42,733 nt of DNA. It comes from Candidatus Pseudolachnospira avium. Its GTDB lineage: Bacteria; Bacillota; Clostridia; Lachnospirales; Lachnospiraceae. The notes below the pieces were generated by a model. That model was not told the origin of the DNA. It made no database searches and worked only from the letters and a program-made list of their open reading frames with translations. Location: the NCBI GenBank assembly GCA_904420025.1, contig CAJFTW010000040.1, positions 1 to 42,733 of the forward strand, read 5' to 3'. Each line of letters opens with the position of its first letter. The first letter of the stretch is position 1. Positions 32,337-41,291 of the stretch are shown in pieces. The translations under genes were made by a program, and so were the position numbers.

Positions 32337-33823
32337 GTCTTATCTCCCTCGAGCACCCGCTCCAGGAAATCCAGGAACCGGGCTTTAATCTTTTCATGTG
32401 AGAAATCCTGCAGCCGCTTCTTCTCCCCGTCCACAATCCGCTTTCGAAGCTCCGGATCCGAAACCAACCGGTGGATGGCCTCCGCCACTTGATCCGGAGA
32501 CTTATCCGACAGCAAAAGCCCGCTGCCCCCCAAGGTCTCCCCCACCGCGCTGCAATCGTAGGCTACAATGGGGATACCAAAATACATAGCCTCCACCAGC
32601 GGAATACAGAAGCCCTCGTGCTCTGTCATGGACACAAACACATGGGCCAGCCGATAGTAGGCCAGGATCTCCGGGAAACGGGTATGGCCGGTAAAAATCA
32701 CATCCGCCTCCAGCTCCAGCGCCCTCACATATTCCTGCAGGCGGGCAAAGTAAGCGTCCCCGCCGCCTCCATGAGCCCCCACCAAAAACAGACGCGACTT
32801 TGGATTGTAATGCTTCTTATAATAGTAAAAGGCGGTGATAATATCCTCCTGCTTTTTGTGAGGGAATACCCGGCCAGTAAAAATCAGATTGGTATAACCA
32901 TCTCCCTGATACCGCTTCAGCACCGCCGGATCCGGCTCCTTCTCAAAATCTTCAAAGGCAATGAGAATAGGGAGGGTCTCCAGCGGCTGCGGATACCCGG
33001 CCCGGATTAAGTCCTGCCGGTTGAAATCCGAGTCTGCCAGTCCAAAATCCACCTTGTCCGCCAAAAAAGCCACTGCCTCCACTCCCTGACAGCAGTCCTT
33101 CCATGGTTCCGGATGAGTGCCCGCAAAGAAATGGGGCGGGGTCACATTGTGATAGATGACCCCCTTACGGCAGCGAAGCTCCGCCAACCGGTAGTTCCAC
33201 TCGGAGCCAGTGGACAGATGGTACAGCACCAGGTCGTCCGGCTGTTCCCGATACTCTTCAATGGGCCTGGCGGTTCCCGCCGGCAGCCGATCATCTATAT
33301 AATCTGCATAAATTTCCGTTTCATAACCAGCTTCCTGTAAAGCCCCCTTCAGGGCCACCGTGTCGTTGCCGATTCCGTCCCCAAACGCCAAAGCCGGCAG
33401 CATCTGGATCACCCGCAATTTTTCCCGCTGCAGCGTATGGGAATACTCCGGAAGCCGGGAGCGGGTCCACTGCAGTTCCCGGCGCAGGCGACGGTTTTCC
33501 GCCTGCAGGCTGCTCTGATTCTCACAGATCAGATGGGCCAGTTTCTTGATGGCCTCCGCCTGCTCTACATTTCTTTTATTCTGTTCCTCCACCATGGGAA
33601 CCACATAAAAACGGATCAACTTGCGGATCACTTTTTTCAGGAAACGCTTGCCACGGCCGCCTCCCAGCTCATGGTATTCATGAATACAGGGATTTGTCAC
33701 CGTTTCAGCTATGGTAGTTTCCACCTGTTCCCACTCCCAGGGGTGCTCCCGGTAATGATCCGGTCCGCCAAACAATCTCTCTTTCAGCTCCCGCAGTTCC
33801 TCCTGCCGCCCACTATCTTCCAT
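32333..33823 (-). CDS. GT4 glycosyltransferase (type B) fused to an N-terminal coiled-coil module
   Basis: Protein of 496 residues. The first 135 residues are a separate module: an amphipathic basic segment KRFLKKVIRKLIRFYVVPMVEEQN near 58-81, then a helical coiled coil rich in Q, E and R. From LRVIQMLPALAFGDGIGNDTVALKGAL on it is a GT-B enzyme with NLIFTGRVFPHKKQEDII and the E-x7-E site EHEGFCIPLVEAMYFGIPIV. The enzyme half is a paralogue of 39232-40314, and the N-terminal module a paralogue of the stand-alone protein at 38775-39230. The basic segment probably binds the membrane. ATG 33823 lies 24 bp beyond the wzt stop; its own stop overlaps the next start. Confidence 0.87.
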   Translation of the reverse strand: MEDSGRQEELRELKERLFGGPDHYREHPWEWEQVETTIAETVTNPCIHEYHELGGGRGKRFLKKVIRKLIRFYVVPMVEEQNKRNVEQAEAIKKLAHLICENQSSLQAENRRLRRELQWTRSRLPEYSHTLQREKLRVIQMLPALAFGDGIGNDTVALKGALQEAGYETEIYADYIDDRLPAGTARPIEEYREQPDDLVLYHLSTGSEWNYRLAELRCRKGVIYHNVTPPHFFAGTHPEPWKDCCQGVEAVAFLADKVDFGLADSDFNRQDLIRAGYPQPLETLPILIAFEDFEKEPDPAVLKRYQGDGYTNLIFTGRVFPHKKQEDIITAFYYYKKHYNPKSRLFLVGAHGGGGDAYFARLQEYVRALELEADVIFTGHTRFPEILAYYRLAHVFVSMTEHEGFCIPLVEAMYFGIPIVAYDCSAVGETLGGSGLLLSDKSPDQVAEAIHRLVSDPELRKRIVDGEKKRLQDFSHEKIKARFLDFLERVLEGDKT

Positions 33824-33847
33824 CTCATCCTCCCCTTCCTCCGGTTC

Positions 33848-35158
33848 TTACTTCGGATCCCCCAATTCTCTCCACTGATGCGGGATCCGAAACAGGCCCA
33901 CATCCGCGATATGGGAGTATACCTCAAAACGATGTGCATCTTTATAATAATCCATCGTATTATCGTAAATATCCTGGATGGCTGTCTCCAGCAGGTATTC
34001 GCAGGGGAGCAATTCAATGTTCCGCAGCTCCAGCTCCACCGTACCATCCTGCGTCAGGTCAAAGGCAGGCATCTGATCGATCTTAGTGTTGGTCCCGTAA
34101 CAGTGAATTCCATCCACCCGGAACAGGGCTATGCCAAATACCGCATTGCGGATCGGCTTCAGCACCCGGTAAGAGATTCTCATATAGATGGTCTCCCCGG
34201 TGGCAAAAACGTTTTTCTCCTCCCGGGCCGCATTGTAGGTATGAACCTCTGTAACAAAGGCCGCCCGTGTCCCCCAGCGGCGGTCCGGATTCTCGTACCC
34301 GGCTGGGATCCCCAAAACCTTCTGCTGCTCCAGCTTTTCCGGGTTTTCTTCCTTCAGCTTCCGCTGGCGCTCCTTTTCTTTTTCAATAATCTCCTGACGT
34401 TTTTCCCCCATAAATTCCAAATACTGGGCATGCACCTCATGGGGCTCGCCCTCTGCACGGATCCGGCCGTCATGGATCCAAAGGCTTCGGTCACAGATCT
34501 GTTCAATCTGCCCCAGGGAATGGGAGACAATCACAATGGTGGTCCCTTTCTCTTTGATCTCCCGCAACCGGTTGAAGCATTTGGTCTGGAAGTTGGCATC
34601 GCCCACCGCCAAAATCTCATCAATGAGCAGAATATCCGCATCCACATTGATGGCCACGGAGAAGGCCAAACGCATGTACATACCGGAGGAATACGTCCGC
34701 ACCGGGTTATCCAGAAATTCCTCCAGCTCTGAAAAAGCGATAATATCATCAATCCGGGCATCAATCTCCTTTTTGGTCAGGCCAAAAATGGATGCATTGG
34801 TATAAATATTTTCCCGCCCGCTCATATCCGGGTGGAAGCCAGCTCCCAGCTCAATCAGGCTGGACACCCGCCCTTTCATCTGAATTGTTCCGCTGTCCGG
34901 ATAGATGATCCGAGTCAGCAGCTTCAAGGTCGTACTCTTTCCGCAGCCATTGTGGCCAATCAGGCCAATGGCCTCCCCCTTTTTTACCTGAAAGCTGATG
35001 TCCTTCAGGACCCAGCGGTCCTCATACCGGTTTCGGGAGCGAAACAGAAGGCGCTCCTTCAATTCAGTTCCCTTATCCAAAAATACTTTAAACTTTTTTG
35101 TCACATGCTGGACATCAATGGCAATCTCCTCTGATGCCGTGTTCCGCATTTCCTCCAT
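33848..35158 (-). CDS. wzt: Polysaccharide ABC exporter ATPase with C-terminal Wzt domain
   Basis: ATP-binding subunit of a Wzm/Wzt-type exporter that moves a lipid-linked glycan across the membrane. Walker A GHNGCGKST at residues 68-76, signature TYSSGMYMRLAFSVA, Walker B ILLIDEILAVGD and the switch His in VSHS are all present. After a charged helix (EKRQEIIEKEKERQRKLKEE) the last 160 residues form a beta-rich Wzt-like domain, which in characterised O-antigen exporters recognises the end of the chain. ATG 35158 has GAGGGG 7 nt upstream. The permease is not adjacent but at 40332-41150, with four genes between, an uncommon separation. Confidence 0.93.
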   Translation of the reverse strand: MEEMRNTASEEIAIDVQHVTKKFKVFLDKGTELKERLLFRSRNRYEDRWVLKDISFQVKKGEAIGLIGHNGCGKSTTLKLLTRIIYPDSGTIQMKGRVSSLIELGAGFHPDMSGRENIYTNASIFGLTKKEIDARIDDIIAFSELEEFLDNPVRTYSSGMYMRLAFSVAINVDADILLIDEILAVGDANFQTKCFNRLREIKEKGTTIVIVSHSLGQIEQICDRSLWIHDGRIRAEGEPHEVHAQYLEFMGEKRQEIIEKEKERQRKLKEENPEKLEQQKVLGIPAGYENPDRRWGTRAAFVTEVHTYNAAREEKNVFATGETIYMRISYRVLKPIRNAVFGIALFRVDGIHCYGTNTKIDQMPAFDLTQDGTVELELRNIELLPCEYLLETAIQDIYDNTMDYYKDAHRFEVYSHIADVGLFRIPHQWRELGDPK

Positions 35159-35189
35159 ACGATCACCCCTCGGCCATTTTTCCGCTGCC

Positions 35190-37580
35190 TCAGGACAGCT
35201 TTTCCAAAATTACACTCCGGCAGATCAAGCCGCTGCTGCCGCCGGTCATCAGCCGGATTTCAAACCCGGTTACCGGCTCATCCAGTTGGAACTCCAGCAC
35301 CGTCTCACCGGAAGTCACCATCTGTTTTTCCACTACAACAGGTATTTCTACAGATCCCATCTCCACAAAGGTATTTTCGTACCCCTCTGCCTGCTCCATT
35401 GCCAGCGTCACCCGGTAGGTTCCCGCCTCCAGGTTGGCATAGGGCCCATAAAATATCATCCCCCCCTGCTCCAGCGCCAGAATATTTCCGTCCCCGTCAT
35501 ACTCGGCGTTCTGCAGGAGAAGATCTCCCTCCTGCAGGTTGACTCGAGTGCTTGGCTGGTACACCAGTTTGCCCACATTTCCGTTGTAATACCGGCGGTA
35601 CAGAGAATCCGGGTATTCTCCCATAACCGCTTCCAAATAAAGGCCGGACATAATCTGATAATGTTCCACCTCTTTCTGGTAATCCATCCGATTCAGGTTG
35701 TACAAAGGAAAATCTCCCACAAAATACAATTCCCCGTTATCTTCCAAATACCGAAGCAACCCCTCCGTCTCCGCAGCATTTACCTGATAGACCTGCTTTC
35801 CATACACATAACGCAGGGTAGAGGCAATCTCATTGTTCCAGGCAAAATAGATGGTATCATCTTCCAGGCTTGCCGCCAGCTCTTGATACTGCTCATCCAG
35901 TCCTCCCAGCATGGGCGTCAACAAGAAGGTCCGGCATTGCCAAAGCAGGAAAGCGCTAAGCCCTGCCGTACCAGCATAAATTCCCGCCTGCTTCCAACCT
36001 TTTCCGAACCGTTTCCACAGAAACTGCCAGGCATAGCAACCCAATAGCACCGTTACCGGGAAGTTTACGCTGACCCAGCGCCGTGCCGCCCAGATATGGT
36101 CCGCTGTAATGGACGGATTGATTAAATATGCCGCCACACAAACCATGCCGGTACACAGAAACACATAGTATAAATCTGCCTGCTTCTTCTTTTCTTCCAA
36201 AAGGATAACGATTCCTACCAGCATCAGCAAAAACAGCGGCACGCTGGTATACCAACAATATTCAATGATCGCTGTCTTATTGAAGTCTGAACTATTTCCC
36301 CATTCGCTGCGCACAACATACAGATAGAAGAACGCCAGCGCAAACACAATGCTCCATCCAATCCATGCCTTCCGGTTATCCGTCCATTTGTGGATCCAGT
36401 TATACCGTTCCAGAGAAACGTTTTTCCAAATCCTGGAAACCAGCCCCCCTGCCAAAAGGAGCGCCAGGCCGATTCCATTCACCAGCCACGCAGTCTGCAG
36501 TGCATGATTCTGTATATGCAAGATATAGTACGCCGGGCTGAATATATACAGGCACAGGCAAGCCAATACCGCGGTTGCCAGGTAAGTGCCGCAGCTTTCC
36601 CAGATTCCTCTGCGCTTTTCCGGATGCCAGACCACCCCATAGGCTGCCGCCACCAGAAAACCCAGCCCAACAATCATCATATCAATCCGGTTAAAGATAT
36701 TATATCCCAACACAAAACCGGCATAAATCAGAATCCGTTTTTTTCCATCCCGCCAGCCGATCATCCAAAGATACATAGCTGCGAAAAACAACAGCTGCGC
36801 CAGCAGCTCCGTTTCCGGAATACGGGCCCCCCAGAGTTGAGCTGGATTCAAACCCAGAATCAGCACTGCAATTTCCGCTCGCCGGAAAAAAAACTCCTTG
36901 ATAAAGTAATAAAACAGCATCAACGCCAGAATACCCACGATTGCATTCACGCGCAGCAAACATGCCATACCTCCCAAACCATAGCCAATGGCCAGCAGGG
37001 AAGAATACATAGGCATAAAGTGGGCCGAAACCTGTCCCACTTCCGTTTCCAACTCCGGATATTGAACAGAGGTATATAACACAGGATACCCGGGACTTAT
37101 GAAATCCCCGTATTCCTCATACAGTTCCTCCAGCTGCGAATCATATTCAAACGTAAAGGAGCCGGTTTTGGCTATGTTCACCCCATGGATAATATAAAGC
37201 CCCGGATCCCGCACACCGGTCAGATATTCCGTAGGGAAAGCAGCATACAGGATGGCCAAAGCAAGCAGAATCACTGCCACTCCTCCCCGGAACGGTCTTG
37301 CAAACAAAACCTTTTTCCATTGCTGTATGGAAAGGCCCTTTCCCCTTTCCATGAATGCGCCCAGAGCATTGATTCCTAGCAGGATCCCCGCAAGCAGCCC
37401 AATGGAAAAGCAGCCGGCCAGGGCCAGAACCATTCCCACGCTGTTTACCGACAGAAACGCTCCCACCAAAGCAAACACCACATGCTTTCTGCCCAACTGC
37501 TCCGGATTTTTTTTCACCGCCAGCCCCTGCAGCCAAACCCACCAGTGCCACAGGAACGCAATGCCAAACAGGACGATCAT
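35190..37580 (-). CDS. Large GT-C-like membrane protein with C-terminal beta-sandwich
   Basis: Predicted polytopic protein of 796 residues with about twelve membrane helices over residues 1-560. The first large outer loop has VRDPGLYIIHGVNIAKTGSF, with an acidic residue placed as in GT-C enzymes, and a later loop has GARIPETELLAQ. The last 230 residues are outside the membrane and end in a carbohydrate-binding-like beta-sandwich (GGMIFYGPYANLEAGTYRVTLAME, VTGFEIRLMTGG). It likely transfers a side-chain sugar from a polyprenyl carrier. ATG 37580 overlaps the upstream stop (ATGA), with AGGAG 7 nt before it. I cannot name the family more closely. Confidence 0.75.
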   Translation of the reverse strand: MIVLFGIAFLWHWWVWLQGLAVKKNPEQLGRKHVVFALVGAFLSVNSVGMVLALAGCFSIGLLAGILLGINALGAFMERGKGLSIQQWKKVLFARPFRGGVAVILLALAILYAAFPTEYLTGVRDPGLYIIHGVNIAKTGSFTFEYDSQLEELYEEYGDFISPGYPVLYTSVQYPELETEVGQVSAHFMPMYSSLLAIGYGLGGMACLLRVNAIVGILALMLFYYFIKEFFFRRAEIAVLILGLNPAQLWGARIPETELLAQLLFFAAMYLWMIGWRDGKKRILIYAGFVLGYNIFNRIDMMIVGLGFLVAAAYGVVWHPEKRRGIWESCGTYLATAVLACLCLYIFSPAYYILHIQNHALQTAWLVNGIGLALLLAGGLVSRIWKNVSLERYNWIHKWTDNRKAWIGWSIVFALAFFYLYVVRSEWGNSSDFNKTAIIEYCWYTSVPLFLLMLVGIVILLEEKKKQADLYYVFLCTGMVCVAAYLINPSITADHIWAARRWVSVNFPVTVLLGCYAWQFLWKRFGKGWKQAGIYAGTAGLSAFLLWQCRTFLLTPMLGGLDEQYQELAASLEDDTIYFAWNNEIASTLRYVYGKQVYQVNAAETEGLLRYLEDNGELYFVGDFPLYNLNRMDYQKEVEHYQIMSGLYLEAVMGEYPDSLYRRYYNGNVGKLVYQPSTRVNLQEGDLLLQNAEYDGDGNILALEQGGMIFYGPYANLEAGTYRVTLAMEQAEGYENTFVEMGSVEIPVVVEKQMVTSGETVLEFQLDEPVTGFEIRLMTGGSSGLICRSVILEKLS

Positions 37581-38764
37581 ACCGATTCTCCTACCATCTC
37601 AACCATTTGCGAGAGACGATCCACAATCTTGTCCCACCGATAATTTTTCTCTACGTACTCTACACCCAGTTCCCCCATCTGCTTCCGCAGCTCCGTCCGG
37701 TTCAGGAGATAGTTCAGCGTTCCCTCAAACTCAAAATAGTCCCGGTAATACAGGCCAGCGTTGCTGCGGATGCAGTGTTCTTTCAGCACATCACACTTTC
37801 CATTGACCACCACCGGTACACCTAGGCTCATAGATTCCAGCACGACCAGGGAAAGACTCTCAAACCGGGATGGCAGCACCAGGGCCTCCGCCCCCGCCAT
37901 TCCGTTATACTTTTCCTCATCCGTGACAAAGCCCAGCGGCAGAATATCCGGATGAGACGGAATCTCCATCACCGGTTTTCCCATGAGAACCAGCTTCAGG
38001 GTTCCGGGGTTCCGCCTCTTGTACTCTTCAAAATATTGAAACAGCTGGGCACATCCCTTGGATTTGTCAATCCGTCCCACATAGATCAGATACCGTTCCA
38101 AGTCATGCTGCTCCCGAAAAATTTCCGGCTGGGGATGTGCCGGCGTCTCAATCCCCGCACCACCCATTCCCTGGTTGTTCAGGATTTCCCCATTGTGGAA
38201 CAGCCGCTCCACCAAAGCCTTTTCCTCCGGCGTATTGTAAAAAATCCCCTTGGGAAGATGGAAAAAATCCCGAAAAATGGGTACATAAATGGGAGGCTCA
38301 TCGTGGGCGGTAGGAAGCAAAATTGCCTTCTCCCGCACCAGGGGCAGCCCCATATAGGTCGTATAATACAGGTACGTAAAGAAGATAAACACCTGATAAT
38401 TTGCCTGGTGTTCCTGAATAAAATCCAGCAATGCCGGACAGTAAGGCCCCTGCCATTCCATCCACTGCTGGTTTTCTTCCGGTGTTGACTGGTGAGTAAA
38501 TACACGGGCAGAGAGCGCGTCAAACTTTTTGCTGTTTCTGGTCTTGGACACAGGGAAACGGCGGATGAGAACACCATTCAGTTCTTCCTGATCCGACGGA
38601 TACTCATTTTTCCATGTAATATAGTCAATGGCTTTTGTTGTCAGCACTTCCACCTCGTACCGCTCGGTCATGTGCTCCGCCATCTGCCGGCAGAGCAACT
38701 CCGCTCCACCGTTTACTTCTCGTCCATATCGCTGAACCACAAACGCAATTTTTTTCTTCAACAT
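37577..38764 (-). CDS. GT4 family glycosyltransferase (type A, first copy)
   Basis: GT-B enzyme of 395 residues beginning KIAFVVQRYGREVNGGAELLCRQ. The donor domain shows YLIYVGRIDKSKGCAQLFQYF and the E-x7-E region RFESLSLVVLESMSLGVPVV. It is a paralogue of 31122-32336, with shared VNGGAE/IPGGAE, RRFPV, FDALS, HDE and YFEFEGTLNYL elements; this copy is a little shorter. ATG 38764 follows AAAGGG closely and lies 10 bp after the small coiled-coil gene. The two type-A enzymes may add the same sugar at different linkages. Confidence 0.87.
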   Translation of the reverse strand: MLKKKIAFVVQRYGREVNGGAELLCRQMAEHMTERYEVEVLTTKAIDYITWKNEYPSDQEELNGVLIRRFPVSKTRNSKKFDALSARVFTHQSTPEENQQWMEWQGPYCPALLDFIQEHQANYQVFIFFTYLYYTTYMGLPLVREKAILLPTAHDEPPIYVPIFRDFFHLPKGIFYNTPEEKALVERLFHNGEILNNQGMGGAGIETPAHPQPEIFREQHDLERYLIYVGRIDKSKGCAQLFQYFEEYKRRNPGTLKLVLMGKPVMEIPSHPDILPLGFVTDEEKYNGMAGAEALVLPSRFESLSLVVLESMSLGVPVVVNGKCDVLKEHCIRSNAGLYYRDYFEFEGTLNYLLNRTELRKQMGELGVEYVEKNYRWDKIVDRLSQMVEMVGESV

Positions 38765-38774
38765 ACTGCCCTTT

Positions 38775-39230
38775 CTAATGCTCTGCCTGTTTTCCGTCCT
38801 CCACGGCCTCCAGCCGCTTCTCCAGAATTTCCACCCGCTCCTGCTGCTCCTTTACGTAGGCCAACAGCTGGCGCAGGCTTTGAGCCAGCACTTGATTTTC
38901 CCGATTCTGATTCTCCACAATGGGAACATAGGCAAAGCGGATCAGTTTCCGGATTACTTTTTTCATCAGACGTACCGGCAGACTGCCCTCCGCCTGGTAA
39001 TACCACGGCACCTCTGCACGCAGAGAAGCCTCCTGTACCCGGCGTTCCAGCTCCTCCAGACGAAATTTTTCCTCTTGTCCCAGAGGCAGTTCGTCCTCGC
39101 CGTCCACATCCTGGAAACTGAGCATGCTGGCATCATACCCTTTCTCCCGGATTTCCTGACGGATCTCATCCATAATCTTTTCCACATCAATTTTTTCCAC
39201 GGAATCCACCGTCTTCTTCTCCTCTGCCAT
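38775..39230 (-). CDS. Small coiled-coil protein, stand-alone version of the GT4 N-terminal module
   Basis: Protein of 151 residues with no enzyme domain. The N-terminal 55 residues are acidic and helical; the centre holds RLMKKVIRKLIRFAYVPIVENQN near residues 87-109, nearly the same as in the fusion at 32333-33823; the end is a coiled coil (QLLAYVKEQQERVEILEKRLEAVE). It probably sits on the inner membrane face through the basic helix and may recruit glycosyltransferases. ATG 39230 has AGGA 9 nt upstream and lies 1 bp after the stop of the type-B GT4. No function is established for this module as far as I know. Confidence 0.8.
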   Translation of the reverse strand: MAEEKKTVDSVEKIDVEKIMDEIRQEIREKGYDASMLSFQDVDGEDELPLGQEEKFRLEELERRVQEASLRAEVPWYYQAEGSLPVRLMKKVIRKLIRFAYVPIVENQNRENQVLAQSLRQLLAYVKEQQERVEILEKRLEAVEDGKQAEH

Positions 39231-39231
39231 C

Positions 39232-40314
39232 TTACGCGCGTCCTTTCATCATAAACTGCTCCAGGCAAGCCCGGAACCGGGCCCGGATTTTCTGGTGCGA
39301 AAAATCCTGCAGCCGTTTCTGCTGCCCTGCCAAAATTGTTTCTTTCAACTCTGCATCCGACAGTACTCGATGAATCATGCCGGCCGTCAACGCCGGCGTC
39401 TTCTCTGGCATCAAAATCCCACTGCCGCCCAGGGTATCCCCAATGGCACTGCTGTCGTATGCAATGATGGGGATGTTAAAATACATGGCTTCTACCAGCG
39501 GCACACAGAAGCCTTCGTGTTCACTGGCGCAGACAAACACATCCGCCAAGCGGTAGTAGGCCAAAATCTCGTCAAAGGGAATATGGCCGGTAAAAATCAC
39601 ATCCGATACCCCCAATGCCTTCTGATAGGCCAGCAGCCGGGCATAGTACCGCTCCATCCCCCTCCAATCCCCTACCAGGAACAGCCGTGCATCCGGATCG
39701 TAGTATTTTTTGTATGCCGCAAAGGCCGCCAGCACATCCTCCTGGCATTTGTTGGGAACAATCCGTCCGGTAAACAAGATGTTCGCTCCGGGCAGCCCCC
39801 GGTATTTGGCCAGTATCTTACGGCTTGGCTCCTTTTCATAATCCTCAAAAGGAATCAAAATTGGCAACACATCCATGGGACAGGTGTAGCCCATAGCCGC
39901 CAGATCCCGGCGGTTGAAATCCGAAACCGGCAGACAGTAGTCCACATAGTCTGCCAGATATTTAGCCCCATTCAGGCCATACTGACATTGATCGGCTTTT
40001 TCCGGCGCATAAGGAGCCAAGAATGACGGCGGCGTAATATTGTGGTAAATCACTACCTTCCGGCAGGGATATTCCGCAAACTGATAATTCAGCTCTGTGC
40101 CGGTGGAAAGATGGTAGAGGACCACATCCTCCGCTGCCAAAGGAGGCAGCTCCCGGATCGGATGCACGGTTCCCTCCGGCAAGCGCGGGTCAATATTCTC
40201 TGCATAAATATGGGAACCATATCCCATTTCCCGCAGCGCTGCTCCCAGGGCAATGGTATCATTCCCTACCGCATCCCCAAAAGAAAGCGTTGTCAAAACC
40301 TGAATCACCTTCAA
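39232..40314 (-). CDS. GT4 family glycosyltransferase (type B, without coiled coil)
   Basis: GT-B enzyme of 360 residues starting KVIQVLTTLSFGDAVGNDTIALG. The donor site has NILFTGRIVPNKCQEDVLAAF and EHEGFCVPLVEAMYFNIPII (E-x7-E). It is closely similar over its whole length to the enzyme half of 32333-33823. The track start at 40512 reads into the permease gene; I use TTG at 40314, which has GGGAGG (40323-40328) 8 nt upstream and begins just where the fold begins. It lies 17 bp after the wzm stop and is followed 1 bp later by the small coiled-coil gene. Confidence 0.88.
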   Translation of the reverse strand: MKVIQVLTTLSFGDAVGNDTIALGAALREMGYGSHIYAENIDPRLPEGTVHPIRELPPLAAEDVVLYHLSTGTELNYQFAEYPCRKVVIYHNITPPSFLAPYAPEKADQCQYGLNGAKYLADYVDYCLPVSDFNRRDLAAMGYTCPMDVLPILIPFEDYEKEPSRKILAKYRGLPGANILFTGRIVPNKCQEDVLAAFAAYKKYYDPDARLFLVGDWRGMERYYARLLAYQKALGVSDVIFTGHIPFDEILAYYRLADVFVCASEHEGFCVPLVEAMYFNIPIIAYDSSAIGDTLGGSGILMPEKTPALTAGMIHRVLSDAELKETILAGQQKRLQDFSHQKIRARFRACLEQFMMKGRA

Positions 40315-40322
40315 AGCCTGTT

Positions 40323-40328
40323 CCTCCC
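40323..40328 (-). promoter_or_regulatory. Ribosome binding site that fixes the TTG start of the type-B GT4
   Basis: GGGAGG on the minus strand, 8 nt before TTG at 40314, in the 17-bp gap after wzm. Confidence 0.65.
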
Positions 40329-40331
40329 TGC

Positions 40332-41150
40332 CTACAGCTCCTCCGCAAAGCCCTTCTGCAGCTTGCGGAAGGCCCAGTATCCCACAACCAGGACTACCAC
40401 GCCCAAGATTGCCGCGCTGAGCAGCGTGTTGATGTGCGGAACCTGTCCATAATACAGAATATCCCGATAGGCCACCGTAATGGGCGTCATGGGATTCAGC
40501 CAGTACAGCCACATCAGGTTGGTCATATTATGGGCAGCCAGCTGATTTTCCACCAGCGAAATAGAATACAAAACCGGCGTCAGATACATCCACGCCATGG
40601 TCACGATCCCCAAAATATGCTCCAGGTCCCGAAAATACACGGTCAACCCGGAAGTCAGCAAGGCACCGCCCAACGCCAGCAGATACTCCACAATCATAAT
40701 AATAGGAAGATACAGCAACGCCTCCCAGTGAAAATGCTCTCCTTCCGGGGGGACGGTTCCGCCAATCAGCATAACCGCAAAAATCACCAGGAAACACAGC
40801 AGCATGTTTACAAATGCGCTGGTGACATAAGAGATTGGCAGCACTTCCCGGGGAAAATAGATCTTCTTCACCATATCCTTGGATGCAATGACACTGACAG
40901 AGCCACCTGTCAGAGAGGAGGAAAAAAAGATCCACGGCACCAGAGCCACAAACAGGTGCAGATAATACTTGGGAATATCGCTTCCCAACAGGAAAGCAAA
41001 TACCAGCGCATAGACCACCAGCTGCAACAGAGGATTCAGGAAAGTCCACAAAAATCCCAGCACAGACCCTTTATAACGCCCCCGCAGCTCTTTTTTCACC
41101 AGACTGAAAATCATCTGCCGGTACGCGTATAACTCCTTAAGCGTATTCAT
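40332..41150 (-). CDS. wzm: Polysaccharide ABC exporter permease
   Basis: Membrane subunit of the Wzm/Wzt exporter, 272 residues with six predicted helices. The N-terminal amphipathic segment LKELYAYRQMIFSLVKKELRGRYKGSVLGFLWTFLNPL is the hallmark of the ABC2 polysaccharide permeases (Wzm/TagG), and YFRDLEHILGIVTMAWMYLTPVLYS and LNPMTPITVAYRDILYYG complete it. I use ATG 41150 (MNTLKEL) with AAGGGA about 7 nt upstream, not the track ATG 41201. First gene of the long operon down to rmd. A weak candidate promoter, TTTCCA-17-TATTTT, lies upstream. Confidence 0.93.
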   Translation of the reverse strand: MNTLKELYAYRQMIFSLVKKELRGRYKGSVLGFLWTFLNPLLQLVVYALVFAFLLGSDIPKYYLHLFVALVPWIFFSSSLTGGSVSVIASKDMVKKIYFPREVLPISYVTSAFVNMLLCFLVIFAVMLIGGTVPPEGEHFHWEALLYLPIIMIVEYLLALGGALLTSGLTVYFRDLEHILGIVTMAWMYLTPVLYSISLVENQLAAHNMTNLMWLYWLNPMTPITVAYRDILYYGQVPHINTLLSAAILGVVVLVVGYWAFRKLQKGFAEEL

Positions 41151-41259
41151 AAACGTTCCCTTTCCGATCGACGCCCAGGTATTTCCCTGCGGCGCTTGCA
41201 CAGTACAACCTTTAAAATAACATAGAATCCGCTATTTGGAAAGTGATTTTTTTCTTAAA

Positions 41260-41287
41260 TCGCCTCCGGAACTACCTCCAGAGGCGA
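41260..41287 (-). terminator. Probable terminator after the MBOAT gene
   Basis: An 11-bp stem with one wobble pair (TCGCCTCTGGA/TCCGGAGGCGA) and a 6-nt loop, beginning 4 bp past the MBOAT stop. It is followed by TTTAAG and then an A-run, so the T-tract is poor and some read-through into wzm is likely. Confidence 0.5.
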
Positions 41288-41291
41288 AAAC

